Below, one piece after another: positions 52,039-60,708 of a DNA stretch of 64,000 bases (positions are counted from its first letter, which is position 1; each line of letters opens with the position of its first letter). Both the position numbers and the translations under genes were made by a program. The DNA comes from an uncultured Candidatus Poseidoniales archaeon (GTDB lineage Archaea > Thermoplasmatota > Poseidoniia > Poseidoniales > Thalassarchaeaceae). A model generated the notes under the pieces. It was not told where the DNA came from, ran no database searches, and worked only from the letters and a program-made list of their open reading frames with translations. The stretch is from NCBI GenBank assembly GCA_905182515.1, contig CAJJBW010000001.1, positions 210,275 to 274,274 of the forward strand, written 5' to 3'.

Positions 52039-54123
52039 ATGAAAGGTAACCTCCTCCCGAAACCGAGTAACATGGAGCCGATAGGAGAAGTTTCTGATGC
52101 AGAAAGTCTTAATCCTATAGCTTTAGGTTTCATGTGTGGCTTAGAAATACATCAACAATTGGATACTGGAAAACTCCATTCAAGAATGCCCAGTAAATTA
52201 TTTGATTTCAAAATTGATGAGATACCAGAGGATTGGAAGCGCACAGAAAGAAAACTTCGAGCATCCAGAGGAGAAGGAGGAAAAATTGATGTTGCAGCCA
52301 GATTTGAGCAACGTAGAAACCGCTCTTTTGTTTATGTTCAACCTCCAAATGCTAGCCTAGTTGAGTTAGATGATGCACCACCTGTAAAACATGATGAAAA
52401 TGCAGTAGATGTTGTTCTCACCATGTCTGCAATGATGCATGCAAAACCAGTCACTTCATTACAAACAATGCGTAAAACTGTAGTAGATGGATCTAATACA
52501 AGCGGTTTTCAAAGAACAACCCTTGTGGCAACAAATGGCACTATAGATACTGAATTAGGAGCGGTGGGAATAGATGTGGTATGTCTGGAGGAAGACTCTG
52601 CTAGAAAGCTTAGCACAGAATCAACTTCAGATGGAGAAAAAGTAATTTATACATTAGATAGATTGGGTATTCCTTTGGTAGAAGTAGCCACTGCTCCAGA
52701 TATTGTTTCTCCTATTCATGCAAAGGAGACAGCAATAATACTCGGAACACTTCTCAGAGACACTAGACGAGTTCGTAGGGGACTAGGCTCGATTCGGCAG
52801 GATCTTAATGTTAGTATTTCATGTGGTGACCGAGTTGAAATAAAAGGCTGCCAAGATTTAGATTGGATTCCTAAAATAATAAGACTTGAAATGGCTCGTC
52901 AAATACATATGTATAGATTATCAAATATGCTGCGCTCTGAAGCTAATTTACCTGCTCTTCCTCCAAATAGATTGGATGATAATATACCCGTAGAAAATAG
53001 GGTAAAAACTGCAACAAAATCTCGTTTACCATTAAACATTAGAAATGTTTCAGGTCTTTTTTCTAATTGTGAATCATCCATGATACAAACATCATTAACA
53101 AACGGAGCAGTAGTAAAAGCAATCATTTTACCCGGATTTGCTGGTAAAATTGGAGTGAAAGAACTAGATTCCCAAGGTACCCAATTACCTAGATTAGGAA
53201 GAGAATTTGCAAGTGCAGCTAAATTAGCAGGCGTTGCGGGAATTTTTCATTCTGATGAATTACCAGCTTATGGAATTACTGAATCAGATGTATCTTCAAT
53301 AATAAATGAGCTTTCTTTATCGCCTTCTGATGCATTCGTGTTATGTGCGGCGCCAGAATGGCAGGCTAATTTAGCATTAGAATCTGTAATTAACAGGGCT
53401 AGAATGGCTTATCTTAGGATAATTCAAGAGGTTAGAAATGTAGTTATAAGAAAAGGACAACCTGAAGATGGAACTACTACTGCAATGAGGCCTCTACCCG
53501 GGGGTGCTCGAATGTATCCAGAAACCGATGTTCCCATTCTTAATATAACACATGAAAGATGGCAAAAAATAGAACAAAATATCCCCTTAACACAAAATCA
53601 AAGATATGATCGTATTTCTAATATAGGAATATCTGAAAATCAAATGGAAGCAATAGTTAAGGCTGAATTAGATGATATTCTCTTAGCAGGATTTATTGGT
53701 GAATTACACAATTCAATACCTGCTTTACCTTCAAAAGCATGGGCATCAGCATTGTTGGAAAACACGGAATCAATATCTCACGAGCCATTAGCTGTTGCAA
53801 TTCATCTTAGGGAATCAGATTCCTTGACTAGAGAAGGAATCCTACCTCTTAGTAAATTGGCAATCAAATCAAATATCCCATCTTCAGACTTAGTTTCTTG
53901 GATGTCAGACAGAATTGCAAATCTAGGTTTTGCACCTGCAGACACTCGGGCTGTAGAAGCTGCAGTAGACGAAGCTATTGAAGAGATGAGAGATATGGTA
54001 AAAGAGAGGGGTTTTGGTGCATTGGGACCCCTAATGGGAGTAGTTATGAAGAAATTAGGTGGTTCGGCTGATGGAAAATTAGTAAATTCAATCTTAAGGG
54101 CTAAAATTGAAGAATTAAATTAA
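52039..54123 (+). CDS. gatE: Glutamyl-tRNA(Gln) amidotransferase subunit E
   Basis: 694 residues; usual GatE is about 620-630. GFMCGLEIHQQLDTGKLH is the GatB/GatE signature, with DLDWIPKIIRLEMARQIH and FAGKIGVKELDSQG... (GAD domain insert) marking GatE rather than GatB; the C-terminal helical tail matches YqeY-like domain (EEMRDMVKERGFGALGPLMG). It converts Glu-tRNA(Gln) to Gln-tRNA(Gln) with GatD, which is outside the window. Start ATG 52039 or an internal ATG 12 codons on. Confidence 0.95.
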   Translation: MKGNLLPKPSNMEPIGEVSDAESLNPIALGFMCGLEIHQQLDTGKLHSRMPSKLFDFKIDEIPEDWKRTERKLRASRGEGGKIDVAARFEQRRNRSFVYVQPPNASLVELDDAPPVKHDENAVDVVLTMSAMMHAKPVTSLQTMRKTVVDGSNTSGFQRTTLVATNGTIDTELGAVGIDVVCLEEDSARKLSTESTSDGEKVIYTLDRLGIPLVEVATAPDIVSPIHAKETAIILGTLLRDTRRVRRGLGSIRQDLNVSISCGDRVEIKGCQDLDWIPKIIRLEMARQIHMYRLSNMLRSEANLPALPPNRLDDNIPVENRVKTATKSRLPLNIRNVSGLFSNCESSMIQTSLTNGAVVKAIILPGFAGKIGVKELDSQGTQLPRLGREFASAAKLAGVAGIFHSDELPAYGITESDVSSIINELSLSPSDAFVLCAAPEWQANLALESVINRARMAYLRIIQEVRNVVIRKGQPEDGTTTAMRPLPGGARMYPETDVPILNITHERWQKIEQNIPLTQNQRYDRISNIGISENQMEAIVKAELDDILLAGFIGELHNSIPALPSKAWASALLENTESISHEPLAVAIHLRESDSLTREGILPLSKLAIKSNIPSSDLVSWMSDRIANLGFAPADTRAVEAAVDEAIEEMRDMVKERGFGALGPLMGVVMKKLGGSADGKLVNSILRAKIEELN

Positions 54124-54154
54124 ATATGTAATAGGAATATATTCCCGAATCTTT

Positions 54155-54817
54155 ATGTTCCTTATTGCGAGCGCTTTTAATTCCATGAATCCAATGATCC
54201 CCTATGCATCTACGTTTGGAATAATCTCAATTTTAATATATGCATCTGTAAATAAGCAAAGTATTGCAAAAGTTATGGCTACATTTACATTAGTATTCGT
54301 ATTGATTACCTTTTCCTCAGCATCTACAGAATGGAACCAGTATACCAATGGATTAGTTGATGACGTAGATGATCCTCATTATGGTCTTCCTGATAGCTGG
54401 GATGATAAGCAAGCGGTTTGCTTTCATTTTCCTGAAGGGTATACTCCCTCCAATTTAGATGATGGAAGGCATCATTTCGATAGTAATGGAACCGATTTTA
54501 AAATAGATAAAAATTGGAATTCAACAGGGGGATGTGTGGGGGGATTCGAAGGCTATGATTACGGTTTAAATTTATTTAATGCAGCTGTAGAAGCTACAAA
54601 TAGTACTTTTTCATACAATTATACTCAATTTTATTTTGGATTACAGATTGATTCTATCGCTGGAATTTCTCCTTGTGCAGCATATACTTGCGCTACAGAT
54701 TCCTCATCAGGAGCATATTGGGAAATGCTGCACAATGGAGCATATTCTTTGGTTGGAATTTCAGATCTTATCCTAGATAGTAATAGTGTAATAACATGGC
54801 AAATTACATCATATTAA
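54155..54817 (+). CDS. Secreted DUF4430 (transcobalamin-like C-terminal) protein
   Basis: 220 residues. A hydrophobic N-terminus (two segments up to about residue 52) exports it. The C-terminal half follows the DUF4430 pattern: YGLNLFNAAVEA, FYFGLQIDSIAGI, then YWEMLHNGAYSLVGISDLIL and a last ITWQI strand. DUF4430 shares the beta-grasp fold of the transcobalamin C-terminal domain. Three Cys pairs may form disulfides. It lies 19 bases upstream of an ECF S-component gene, supporting a binding-protein role in vitamin uptake. Confidence 0.68.
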   Translation: MFLIASAFNSMNPMIPYASTFGIISILIYASVNKQSIAKVMATFTLVFVLITFSSASTEWNQYTNGLVDDVDDPHYGLPDSWDDKQAVCFHFPEGYTPSNLDDGRHHFDSNGTDFKIDKNWNSTGGCVGGFEGYDYGLNLFNAAVEATNSTFSYNYTQFYFGLQIDSIAGISPCAAYTCATDSSSGAYWEMLHNGAYSLVGISDLILDSNSVITWQITSY

Positions 54818-54836
54818 TGGCATAACAAACACAAGC

Positions 54837-55532
54837 ATGAATAACATCCTAGAGGACGAGGAGAATGCGATAACTATGATTGATGCCCATGCTATTAATT
54901 TAGGACCTAATGGTATGCTAATTGTCAATGTAGCATTGCTCTCAATGATAGGCTGGGCATTATTAAAAACTGAGAAAAGTATTACAACTCAAAGTGATGT
55001 TATAATACTCTCTCTTATTGCTATTTTCGCTATTTCAGGCAGAATATTACTTGATCCTATCCCCAATATTCAACCAGTAACAGTTATTGTATTATTGGTG
55101 GGAATTCACTTCGGAGCCACCCGATCAATAATTTTTGCTACATCAATTGCATTAGTTTCAAATTTATTTATCGGACACGGTCTTTGGACAGTTTATCAGG
55201 CCACTGGCTGGTCGATGATCGGAATTCTTGGGGCAATAATATCAAGTAAAATTTATGTAAATAGTAAATTATCTATTAACCCATTAATGTACATTGCAGC
55301 ATTATGTGGCTTTGTTTTTGATTGGATAGTTTCTTTAAGCGCATTACATGTAATAAATCCTGATTTATTTCTTTTGTACATCCTTTCAGGAATTCCATTT
55401 GATGTCCTCCATGCAGCAGGCAACATGTTCTTCGTTGCATGGTTAGCAGTACCATTGAGTGAAATAATGACTAGACATATCTCAATTGAGCAACCATCGG
55501 TGGTGGAAAATTTTGCCAAGACCAGATTATGA
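54837..55532 (+). CDS. ECF transporter S component-like membrane protein
   Basis: 231 residues, about six TM helices. HGLWTVYQATGWSMIGILGAI matches the GxWTxxQ...G..G block, and SGIPFDVLHAAGNMFFVAWLA the PFDxxHAxGN block, of CbrT/ThiW-type S components; FVFDWIVSL is shared too. S components bind a vitamin in the membrane and dock to a general EcfAT module (not in the window). The substrate could be cobalamin given the preceding DUF4430 protein, but is unproven. Confidence 0.75.
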   Translation: MNNILEDEENAITMIDAHAINLGPNGMLIVNVALLSMIGWALLKTEKSITTQSDVIILSLIAIFAISGRILLDPIPNIQPVTVIVLLVGIHFGATRSIIFATSIALVSNLFIGHGLWTVYQATGWSMIGILGAIISSKIYVNSKLSINPLMYIAALCGFVFDWIVSLSALHVINPDLFLLYILSGIPFDVLHAAGNMFFVAWLAVPLSEIMTRHISIEQPSVVENFAKTRL

Positions 55533-55539
55533 AACTACT

Positions 55540-55884
55540 ATGATATTGGTCACACGCAGTGATTTAAACTTATCAAAGGGAAAACTTGCTGCCCAGTGTA
55601 GTCATGCTACTGCAGAGTGTATTCTAAAAGCGAAGCGCCAATCTCCAACAATTTTGGAAAAATATCTAAAAAGTGGAGCAAGAAAAATTGTTTGTTCAGT
55701 TTCTTCTTTAGATTCTTTAAAGAGAATATTTGGAGAAGCAAAAGAAGCAGGACTTATTTGTCACATGGTTACAGATGCAGGTCATACTGAGATACCTTCA
55801 GGAACTGTTACAGTGGTAGGTATAGGGCCAGGAATAAGGAATTCAATTGATCAAATTACAAGTAGTCTACCATTGCTTAAGTAA
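55540..55884 (+). CDS. pth2: Peptidyl-tRNA hydrolase 2
   Basis: 114 residues from ATG 55540; the track start at 55486 lies within the preceding gene. ILVTRSDLNLSKGKLAAQCSHA, with conserved Lys, Gln and His, LICHMVTDAGHTEIPSGT, and GIGPG are diagnostic of Pth2. It recycles peptidyl-tRNA released from stalled ribosomes. No Shine-Dalgarno. Confidence 0.95.
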   Translation: MILVTRSDLNLSKGKLAAQCSHATAECILKAKRQSPTILEKYLKSGARKIVCSVSSLDSLKRIFGEAKEAGLICHMVTDAGHTEIPSGTVTVVGIGPGIRNSIDQITSSLPLLK

Positions 55885-55929
55885 TATTTCTCCAAAATAG
55901 TCATGAATAAGACTCTTCTCTGAAACAAT

Positions 55930-56454
55930 ATGGCCACACAGGTAGTCTTGAATTCCGAGGCTCGGCAATCTTTACTTTCTCAATGTCCAGGCTTAACAAA
56001 TTTTGTGGGCTGGTTAGATTCAATTGACAGACGTCCCGGCCTAGATGAATTAGCCGCCAAACTTACAATAATACATCCAAATGTAGATGCAATTAGGGAA
56101 TGTATAGATTATTCAGATGGAGGATATCAGAGACATTTAGTCAAACAAAATGAATTTTATGAATTGGTAGCAATATGTTGGAAACCAGGGCAGGAGACTC
56201 CCATTCATGATCATATAGGTAGTGATTGTGCATTCTTAATAGTTGAAGGAATTTCTACAGAAACAATTTATGAAACTAATTCCGATGGCCTTGCATATCC
56301 TGTCAAGTCCAGAAATTATATGCCCGGCGAAGTTTGTTCAGCAGATGAACCAGACATTCATCGAGTATCGAACGCAGGTAATCTTGGTTTGGTAGAATTG
56401 CATGTTTATACTCCTCCCTTGGGGGCTTACAATGTGTATTTACCTGTAAATTAA
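55930..56454 (+). CDS. Cysteine dioxygenase-like cupin protein
   Basis: 174 residues. FYELVAICWKPGQETPIHDHIGSDC gives the two metal His of the CDO cupin and its typical start; a third His is in EPDIHRVSN. The Arg used by CDO for carboxylate binding is not obvious, so the thiol substrate may differ (3-mercaptopropionate is possible). It would oxidise a thiol to a sulfinate with Fe(II). The C-terminus ELHVYTPPLGAYNVYLP is a family ending. It converges with the coiled-coil gene, overlapping by four bases. Confidence 0.8.
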   Translation: MATQVVLNSEARQSLLSQCPGLTNFVGWLDSIDRRPGLDELAAKLTIIHPNVDAIRECIDYSDGGYQRHLVKQNEFYELVAICWKPGQETPIHDHIGSDCAFLIVEGISTETIYETNSDGLAYPVKSRNYMPGEVCSADEPDIHRVSNAGNLGLVELHVYTPPLGAYNVYLPVN

Positions 56455-57473
56455 TTATCAAATAACATCAAATCAGCAGCCTTTTGTACCCAATTTTGTT
56501 TTGAAATACGATCAGGAGGAAATTCAAGAGCATCATTTATTATTTTCATATTTGATTCATCCATTCTAGAAATTTGTTCGTATGACTTAATTTCTAAAGC
56601 ATAAAGTTTCTTTTCTACAAATTCATCGATACCTTCTATTTTTGTCAAATCATTCTCTTCATCAAAATCAACCTCTCCAATAATAGACCAATTTATTTGA
56701 TTCATTCTCAAAGCCACTCTTTCAAGCACTAATTCTTCTCTAAGCATCAAGTTTGATTTCAATTTCAATTGTGCTTCCGCAGTCTCTCTTTTTATTTTTT
56801 GCGATTCTGTTTCTAGGCCAAGTAATTCCCGATCCTTTGAGCCCACCTCGATCTCTAATTTTTCTATTTCTTCTTGTATTAAGTTGGCTTTTTTTATCAA
56901 CTCATCTCTAGCTTGTCTATCAACCTCAATTTTTACTCTTGCTTTTTCATTAATTTCCTGTAACTTTTCTAATTTTTCTTCAGTTTTTTCTTTAATTTCC
57001 TGTAACTTTTCTAATTTTTCTTCAGCTAACTTTCTCTCCATTCTTACCTTTTTAGCTTCAACTTCTACCTTTGCAGCCACCTTAATTTCTTTTTGTAATT
57101 CTTTAGTAGATGCTTTCGCTGCAGACATAGTTTCTTTTGCCTCGAAAATAATCTCTTTTTTAGTCTCGGTTACTACCGCTTTTACTTCATTTACTACAAT
57201 TTCAGTGTCTAACTTGGCTTTAGCTTCATCTTCTGAAACCTCTGGGGATTCTTCAACAACCTTTTTAGGCATTTTAGGAGGTTTTACTGCTACTTCCTTA
57301 GCATATTTTTGCAATAATTTTTTAATCATCGTGTCATAATTACCCTCAAATTTCACTATTAATTTTGGAATATTTTCTAATCTTGTAGTTAATTCTGGTT
57401 CTTCAACATATTTTTCATATGTCTTTTTCAAAAAAGTAATGGCCTCTTCCTTTGATAACTTACCGCCGGCCAC
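56451..57473 (-). CDS. Long coiled-coil protein with C-terminal helix-hairpin-helix domain
   Basis: 340 residues from GTG 57473. An N-terminal helical domain of about 75 residues precedes about 170 residues of Lys/Glu coiled coil (about 90-260). The last 65 residues (NDLTKIEGIDEFVEKKLYAL, ISKQNWVQKAADLM) are an HhH module similar to the small domain appended to various nucleic-acid-related proteins. Two 14-residue heptad duplicates (EKLEKLQEIKEKTE and EKLEKLQEINEKAR) are visible. It may bridge DNA or act as a structural (SMC-like) element; no ATPase domain. Confidence 0.7.
   Translation of the reverse strand: MAGGKLSKEEAITFLKKTYEKYVEEPELTTRLENIPKLIVKFEGNYDTMIKKLLQKYAKEVAVKPPKMPKKVVEESPEVSEDEAKAKLDTEIVVNEVKAVVTETKKEIIFEAKETMSAAKASTKELQKEIKVAAKVEVEAKKVRMERKLAEEKLEKLQEIKEKTEEKLEKLQEINEKARVKIEVDRQARDELIKKANLIQEEIEKLEIEVGSKDRELLGLETESQKIKRETAEAQLKLKSNLMLREELVLERVALRMNQINWSIIGEVDFDEENDLTKIEGIDEFVEKKLYALEIKSYEQISRMDESNMKIINDALEFPPDRISKQNWVQKAADLMLFDN
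56950..57025 (-). repeat. 42-bp-period duplication in the coiled-coil gene
   Basis: TTAATTTCCTGTAACTTTTC and the following 14 bases occur exactly at 56950-56983 and 56992-57025. The unit encodes two heptads of the coiled coil. Confidence 0.9.
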
Positions 57474-57555
57474 AGGTTTTCGGTTACTACCTTAGGTTTA
57501 ATATTTTGACCGTCAAAACCGCTGTGATGCGGATTAATTTTTCATTAATTCAAAT

Positions 57556-58791
57556 TTATTGAATTTCATTTAACATTTCTTCTAATCTTGTCAATCCCAA
57601 ATCAACATTTTCATATGAAGGCCCAAATGAAAAGCGAACCCATTGGTCAAACTGCTGCTCTTCTCGACCTGGTTGTGGATTAACATCAAAGAATGTACCG
57701 GGGACAGTCATTACTTGTTTGTCTAAAGCCTTCCAAAAGAAATCTATTCCAGTTTTATACCCTTCAGGTAAATCTTCTACACATGCCCAAATGTAGAATG
57801 TCGATTCTCCTTCCAAACATCTAATTCCCATACTCGTCAATCTATCTACCATCATATTCTTTTTCTTTGAGAACATAACTCTCAATGCACTAGTCTCTTG
57901 ATCTGCATAATTTTGTTCTAACGCTCTTAGTGCTAGTCTTTGACTGACTCTACTCGGCCCTCCGTCAATAGCACTCGCAGCACGTCCTAATGTTTCAATA
58001 ATCGAAGAAGGACCTAGGACCCAACCCAATCTCCATCCCGGATATCTAAATGATTTTGTTAATCCATCAATCACAAGAATTGGATCATTTTCGGGATCAT
58101 CTACGTATTCAGCACTAGATATTGGCCCACAACCAGGTTCTCTCCCTTCATAGATGAAATGGGAATAAAATTCATCCATTAATAATACACATCCAGTTTT
58201 TCTGGCAGTTTCACAATATGATGCTAATTCATCTCCTTGAATCACGTGTCCTGTAGGGTTACATGGATTGGAAACTAAGTAACTATCTAGATTCATAGCT
58301 ACTTCTTTGAATTCACTAGCAGGGATTGAGAAATTATTTTCTTCTTTTGTAGGAATTAATATAGGATTTAATCTTGAAGTTGCATAATCCATCATATCTT
58401 GATAAGCAGTATAATCAGGAATTTGATATCCCATCTTACCTTGAACAGCTCCAAAAATACGGCTAAGCATTAATCTCCCACCTTGTGCAATTCCTACGTT
58501 TGCTGCAGTGTATGGTTTTTTGCCACGGCGATAGTATCTGTTGTAGTGTTTAGCAACCGCTTCACGCATCTCATCTGTTCCATTGATTGGGCCATATGCT
58601 TGATCTTCAGGCTCAATTAATACATTTCTCAATCTATCAGGGGCTCCTTCCATCTCTCCTATTTCCGGTTGACCTTGACCGAGATTACACCAGTCCGGGT
58701 TACCATTCCAAAATCCTCTTTTTACTGCTTCAGAAACTACCCATATTACTCCCATATAAGGTACTTCTCGAAATGCGCCATCACTTGCCAT
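57556..58791 (-). CDS. PLP-dependent class I/II aminotransferase (second)
   Basis: 411 residues. LVSNPCNPTGHVI, VLLMDEFYSHFIYEG, and the PLP-lysine DGLTKSFRYPGWRLGW are intact, as is a late Arg (WVRFSFG). CNLGQGQPEIGEMEGAP near the start is like MalY/AspC-related enzymes. Substrate unknown. It differs from the first aminotransferase (256-1416) in its longer N-terminal arm and lid segment. Confidence 0.9.
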   Translation of the reverse strand: MASDGAFREVPYMGVIWVVSEAVKRGFWNGNPDWCNLGQGQPEIGEMEGAPDRLRNVLIEPEDQAYGPINGTDEMREAVAKHYNRYYRRGKKPYTAANVGIAQGGRLMLSRIFGAVQGKMGYQIPDYTAYQDMMDYATSRLNPILIPTKEENNFSIPASEFKEVAMNLDSYLVSNPCNPTGHVIQGDELASYCETARKTGCVLLMDEFYSHFIYEGREPGCGPISSAEYVDDPENDPILVIDGLTKSFRYPGWRLGWVLGPSSIIETLGRAASAIDGGPSRVSQRLALRALEQNYADQETSALRVMFSKKKNMMVDRLTSMGIRCLEGESTFYIWACVEDLPEGYKTGIDFFWKALDKQVMTVPGTFFDVNPQPGREEQQFDQWVRFSFGPSYENVDLGLTRLEEMLNEIQ

Positions 58792-58920
58792 GGTTCGCGG
58801 TATTTACTCGTCATATCAATATTTTTGATGTAGTATAGAATCGTCGGATTATACGAAGAAAATTAAAAAAATCGATTAAACTAACAATATAGTTAAGCCA
58901 ATATATGGAGTCCAAAATGT

Positions 58921-60696
58921 GTGTCTGATGACTATGACAAGCAAAGTCAGGTGATTTTATTTTTACGTTTCACACTCGTTTTAATCACAATATGTCTTTT
59001 TTCATTAGTTAGTATGGGGGAAAATTTTGATGTTAATCAAGACAATGGGAATGCCGATGGACTAGAGAATACCGAGACCGCTTGGGGTTCCAGTTTTATT
59101 GTAACATCCTTTTTCTTCATGTATGTCCAATTCTACAAATCAAAATTGAAATCAAATGGTTCTTTTAGCAGATTAAATCAAATGAAGAATAATCTTGTAA
59201 GTATGCCAATTTGGGGAAAAATAATTTTTTATTTTTGGTTCTTTATGGTAACAGCCGTAGCCTTTGAAGATAATACAGACACACCTTTCACCGCCAATTT
59301 TTGCGCATCAGTGGTGATGATATATCCGGTGTATTGGTTACATATCTTTGGTGACAAAACCAAATCAATACCTCTTAAATATGTCAAACCTTCAACAAAC
59401 ACTAGGGTAATATCTCCAACAACTAATAGCTCAAACACAAGCTCCAGATATACAAGAGTCGTAGGTGAAAATCAAATTGATGTTTTCAATACACAACAAT
59501 GGAAAAATTTACCTCCAGCCGCATATCAAGACAAATGGGTAGTTATAATTACAAATAATAACACACAAAGTGTTTTTAGTATACATTCTAGAAAAGAAGA
59601 TGCAGTCAATTCCTTATTATCACATGAAAGAAAATTGAAACAAGAAATTTCAACACAATCTGTTGTACTGGAAAGACAAAATTCTGATGTTTCAAATTCA
59701 AAAGAACTAGAGTTTGAGAAATTACGTAAAGAAGAGGTGGCAGAGGCACTTCACCAAAGAAATATAGAAATGGCAACAGCGTTAGGTAGGACAGTAGAAG
59801 ACATTGAAGCGGATTTAGCAGATGATGGAGTGTTAAATTTTAGTGCTGGAAGTGATGCTAGAATAAAAGAAGATGATGGAAAATTAGATTCAGAAAAATA
59901 TCAAAAATTACATCATTTACAATCCGATGGAGGAATGGCAGAGGTTTATACTGCGTTAGATAAAGAATCTGGAGATGAAGTAATTTGGAAACAGGCTGCT
60001 ACAAAACATCTAACTCCAAAAGAGGCAAATAATGCATTAATGAATGAAATAGAAATTCTTAGAGACTTAGATCATCCACGTATTCCTAAACATATAAACT
60101 CTGGAACGATAAAGAATATAGATGGACAAACTGTACAAGTTTTGATTATGGAAAAAATACAGGGAGATAGTCTTGATAAAGAACAGAAAATATTTATGAG
60201 AAGTAAAATCAAGCGTCCATTGGATCAAATTACAAAGATAATTGTAGAATGCTGTGAAGCATTAGAATATATGGCTGACTTAGATCCACCAGTATATCAT
60301 AGAGATATTAAGCCACATAATATCATGTTAAATCATGAAAAAGGAGTAATTCTAATTGATTTCGGACTAGCAAAGGGTGTTGATGCTGGCACAGGATTAT
60401 CTGTATCTGGGGGCATGCATTCTGCCGGATGGGCTCCTCCTGAAAGAGAAGAAGGAAATACAGGCCCATATACAGATGTGTATAGTTTAGGGCAGTTGTT
60501 GTGGAACTTGTTAACCAATGAAAGAGCAGGAATAAAATCAAAAGATTATAGAATTAAAAAAGTAGAAGAAAATGGGCATCCAAAGTGGTTAGCAGATTTA
60601 GTAAATGAAGCAACTACTCCTGAAAATCCAAATAAGAGAATTCAATCAGTATTTGAGTTTAGATTGAGATTAGAAAATGACGGTAATATCACCTAA
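58921..60696 (+). CDS. Membrane-anchored eukaryote-like Ser/Thr protein kinase
   Basis: 591 residues from GTG 58921. Four TM helices in the first 145 residues (QVILFLRFTLVLITICLF, FIVTSFFFMYVQFY, IIFYFWFFMVTAVAF, ASVVMIYPVYWLHIF). A linker with a small beta domain (DKWVVIITNNNTQSVFSIH) and coiled coil leads to the kinase domain near 320-590: glycine loop DGGMAEVY (atypical), Lys in EVIWKQ, catalytic YHRDIKPHNIML, DFGLAKG, and WAPPERE. It phosphorylates proteins on the cytosolic face. It lies 12 bases upstream of the RCC1/GCC2 surface-protein gene. Confidence 0.9.
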   Translation: MSDDYDKQSQVILFLRFTLVLITICLFSLVSMGENFDVNQDNGNADGLENTETAWGSSFIVTSFFFMYVQFYKSKLKSNGSFSRLNQMKNNLVSMPIWGKIIFYFWFFMVTAVAFEDNTDTPFTANFCASVVMIYPVYWLHIFGDKTKSIPLKYVKPSTNTRVISPTTNSSNTSSRYTRVVGENQIDVFNTQQWKNLPPAAYQDKWVVIITNNNTQSVFSIHSRKEDAVNSLLSHERKLKQEISTQSVVLERQNSDVSNSKELEFEKLRKEEVAEALHQRNIEMATALGRTVEDIEADLADDGVLNFSAGSDARIKEDDGKLDSEKYQKLHHLQSDGGMAEVYTALDKESGDEVIWKQAATKHLTPKEANNALMNEIEILRDLDHPRIPKHINSGTIKNIDGQTVQVLIMEKIQGDSLDKEQKIFMRSKIKRPLDQITKIIVECCEALEYMADLDPPVYHRDIKPHNIMLNHEKGVILIDFGLAKGVDAGTGLSVSGGMHSAGWAPPEREEGNTGPYTDVYSLGQLLWNLLTNERAGIKSKDYRIKKVEENGHPKWLADLVNEATTPENPNKRIQSVFEFRLRLENDGNIT

Positions 60697-60708
60697 TAAT
60701 GATTTTAT

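Noticed and set aside
58921-58980. ATG a few bases upstream of the kinase GTG as start
   Set aside because: The upstream ATG (in ATGTGTGTCTGA) is out of frame and meets a stop within four codons.
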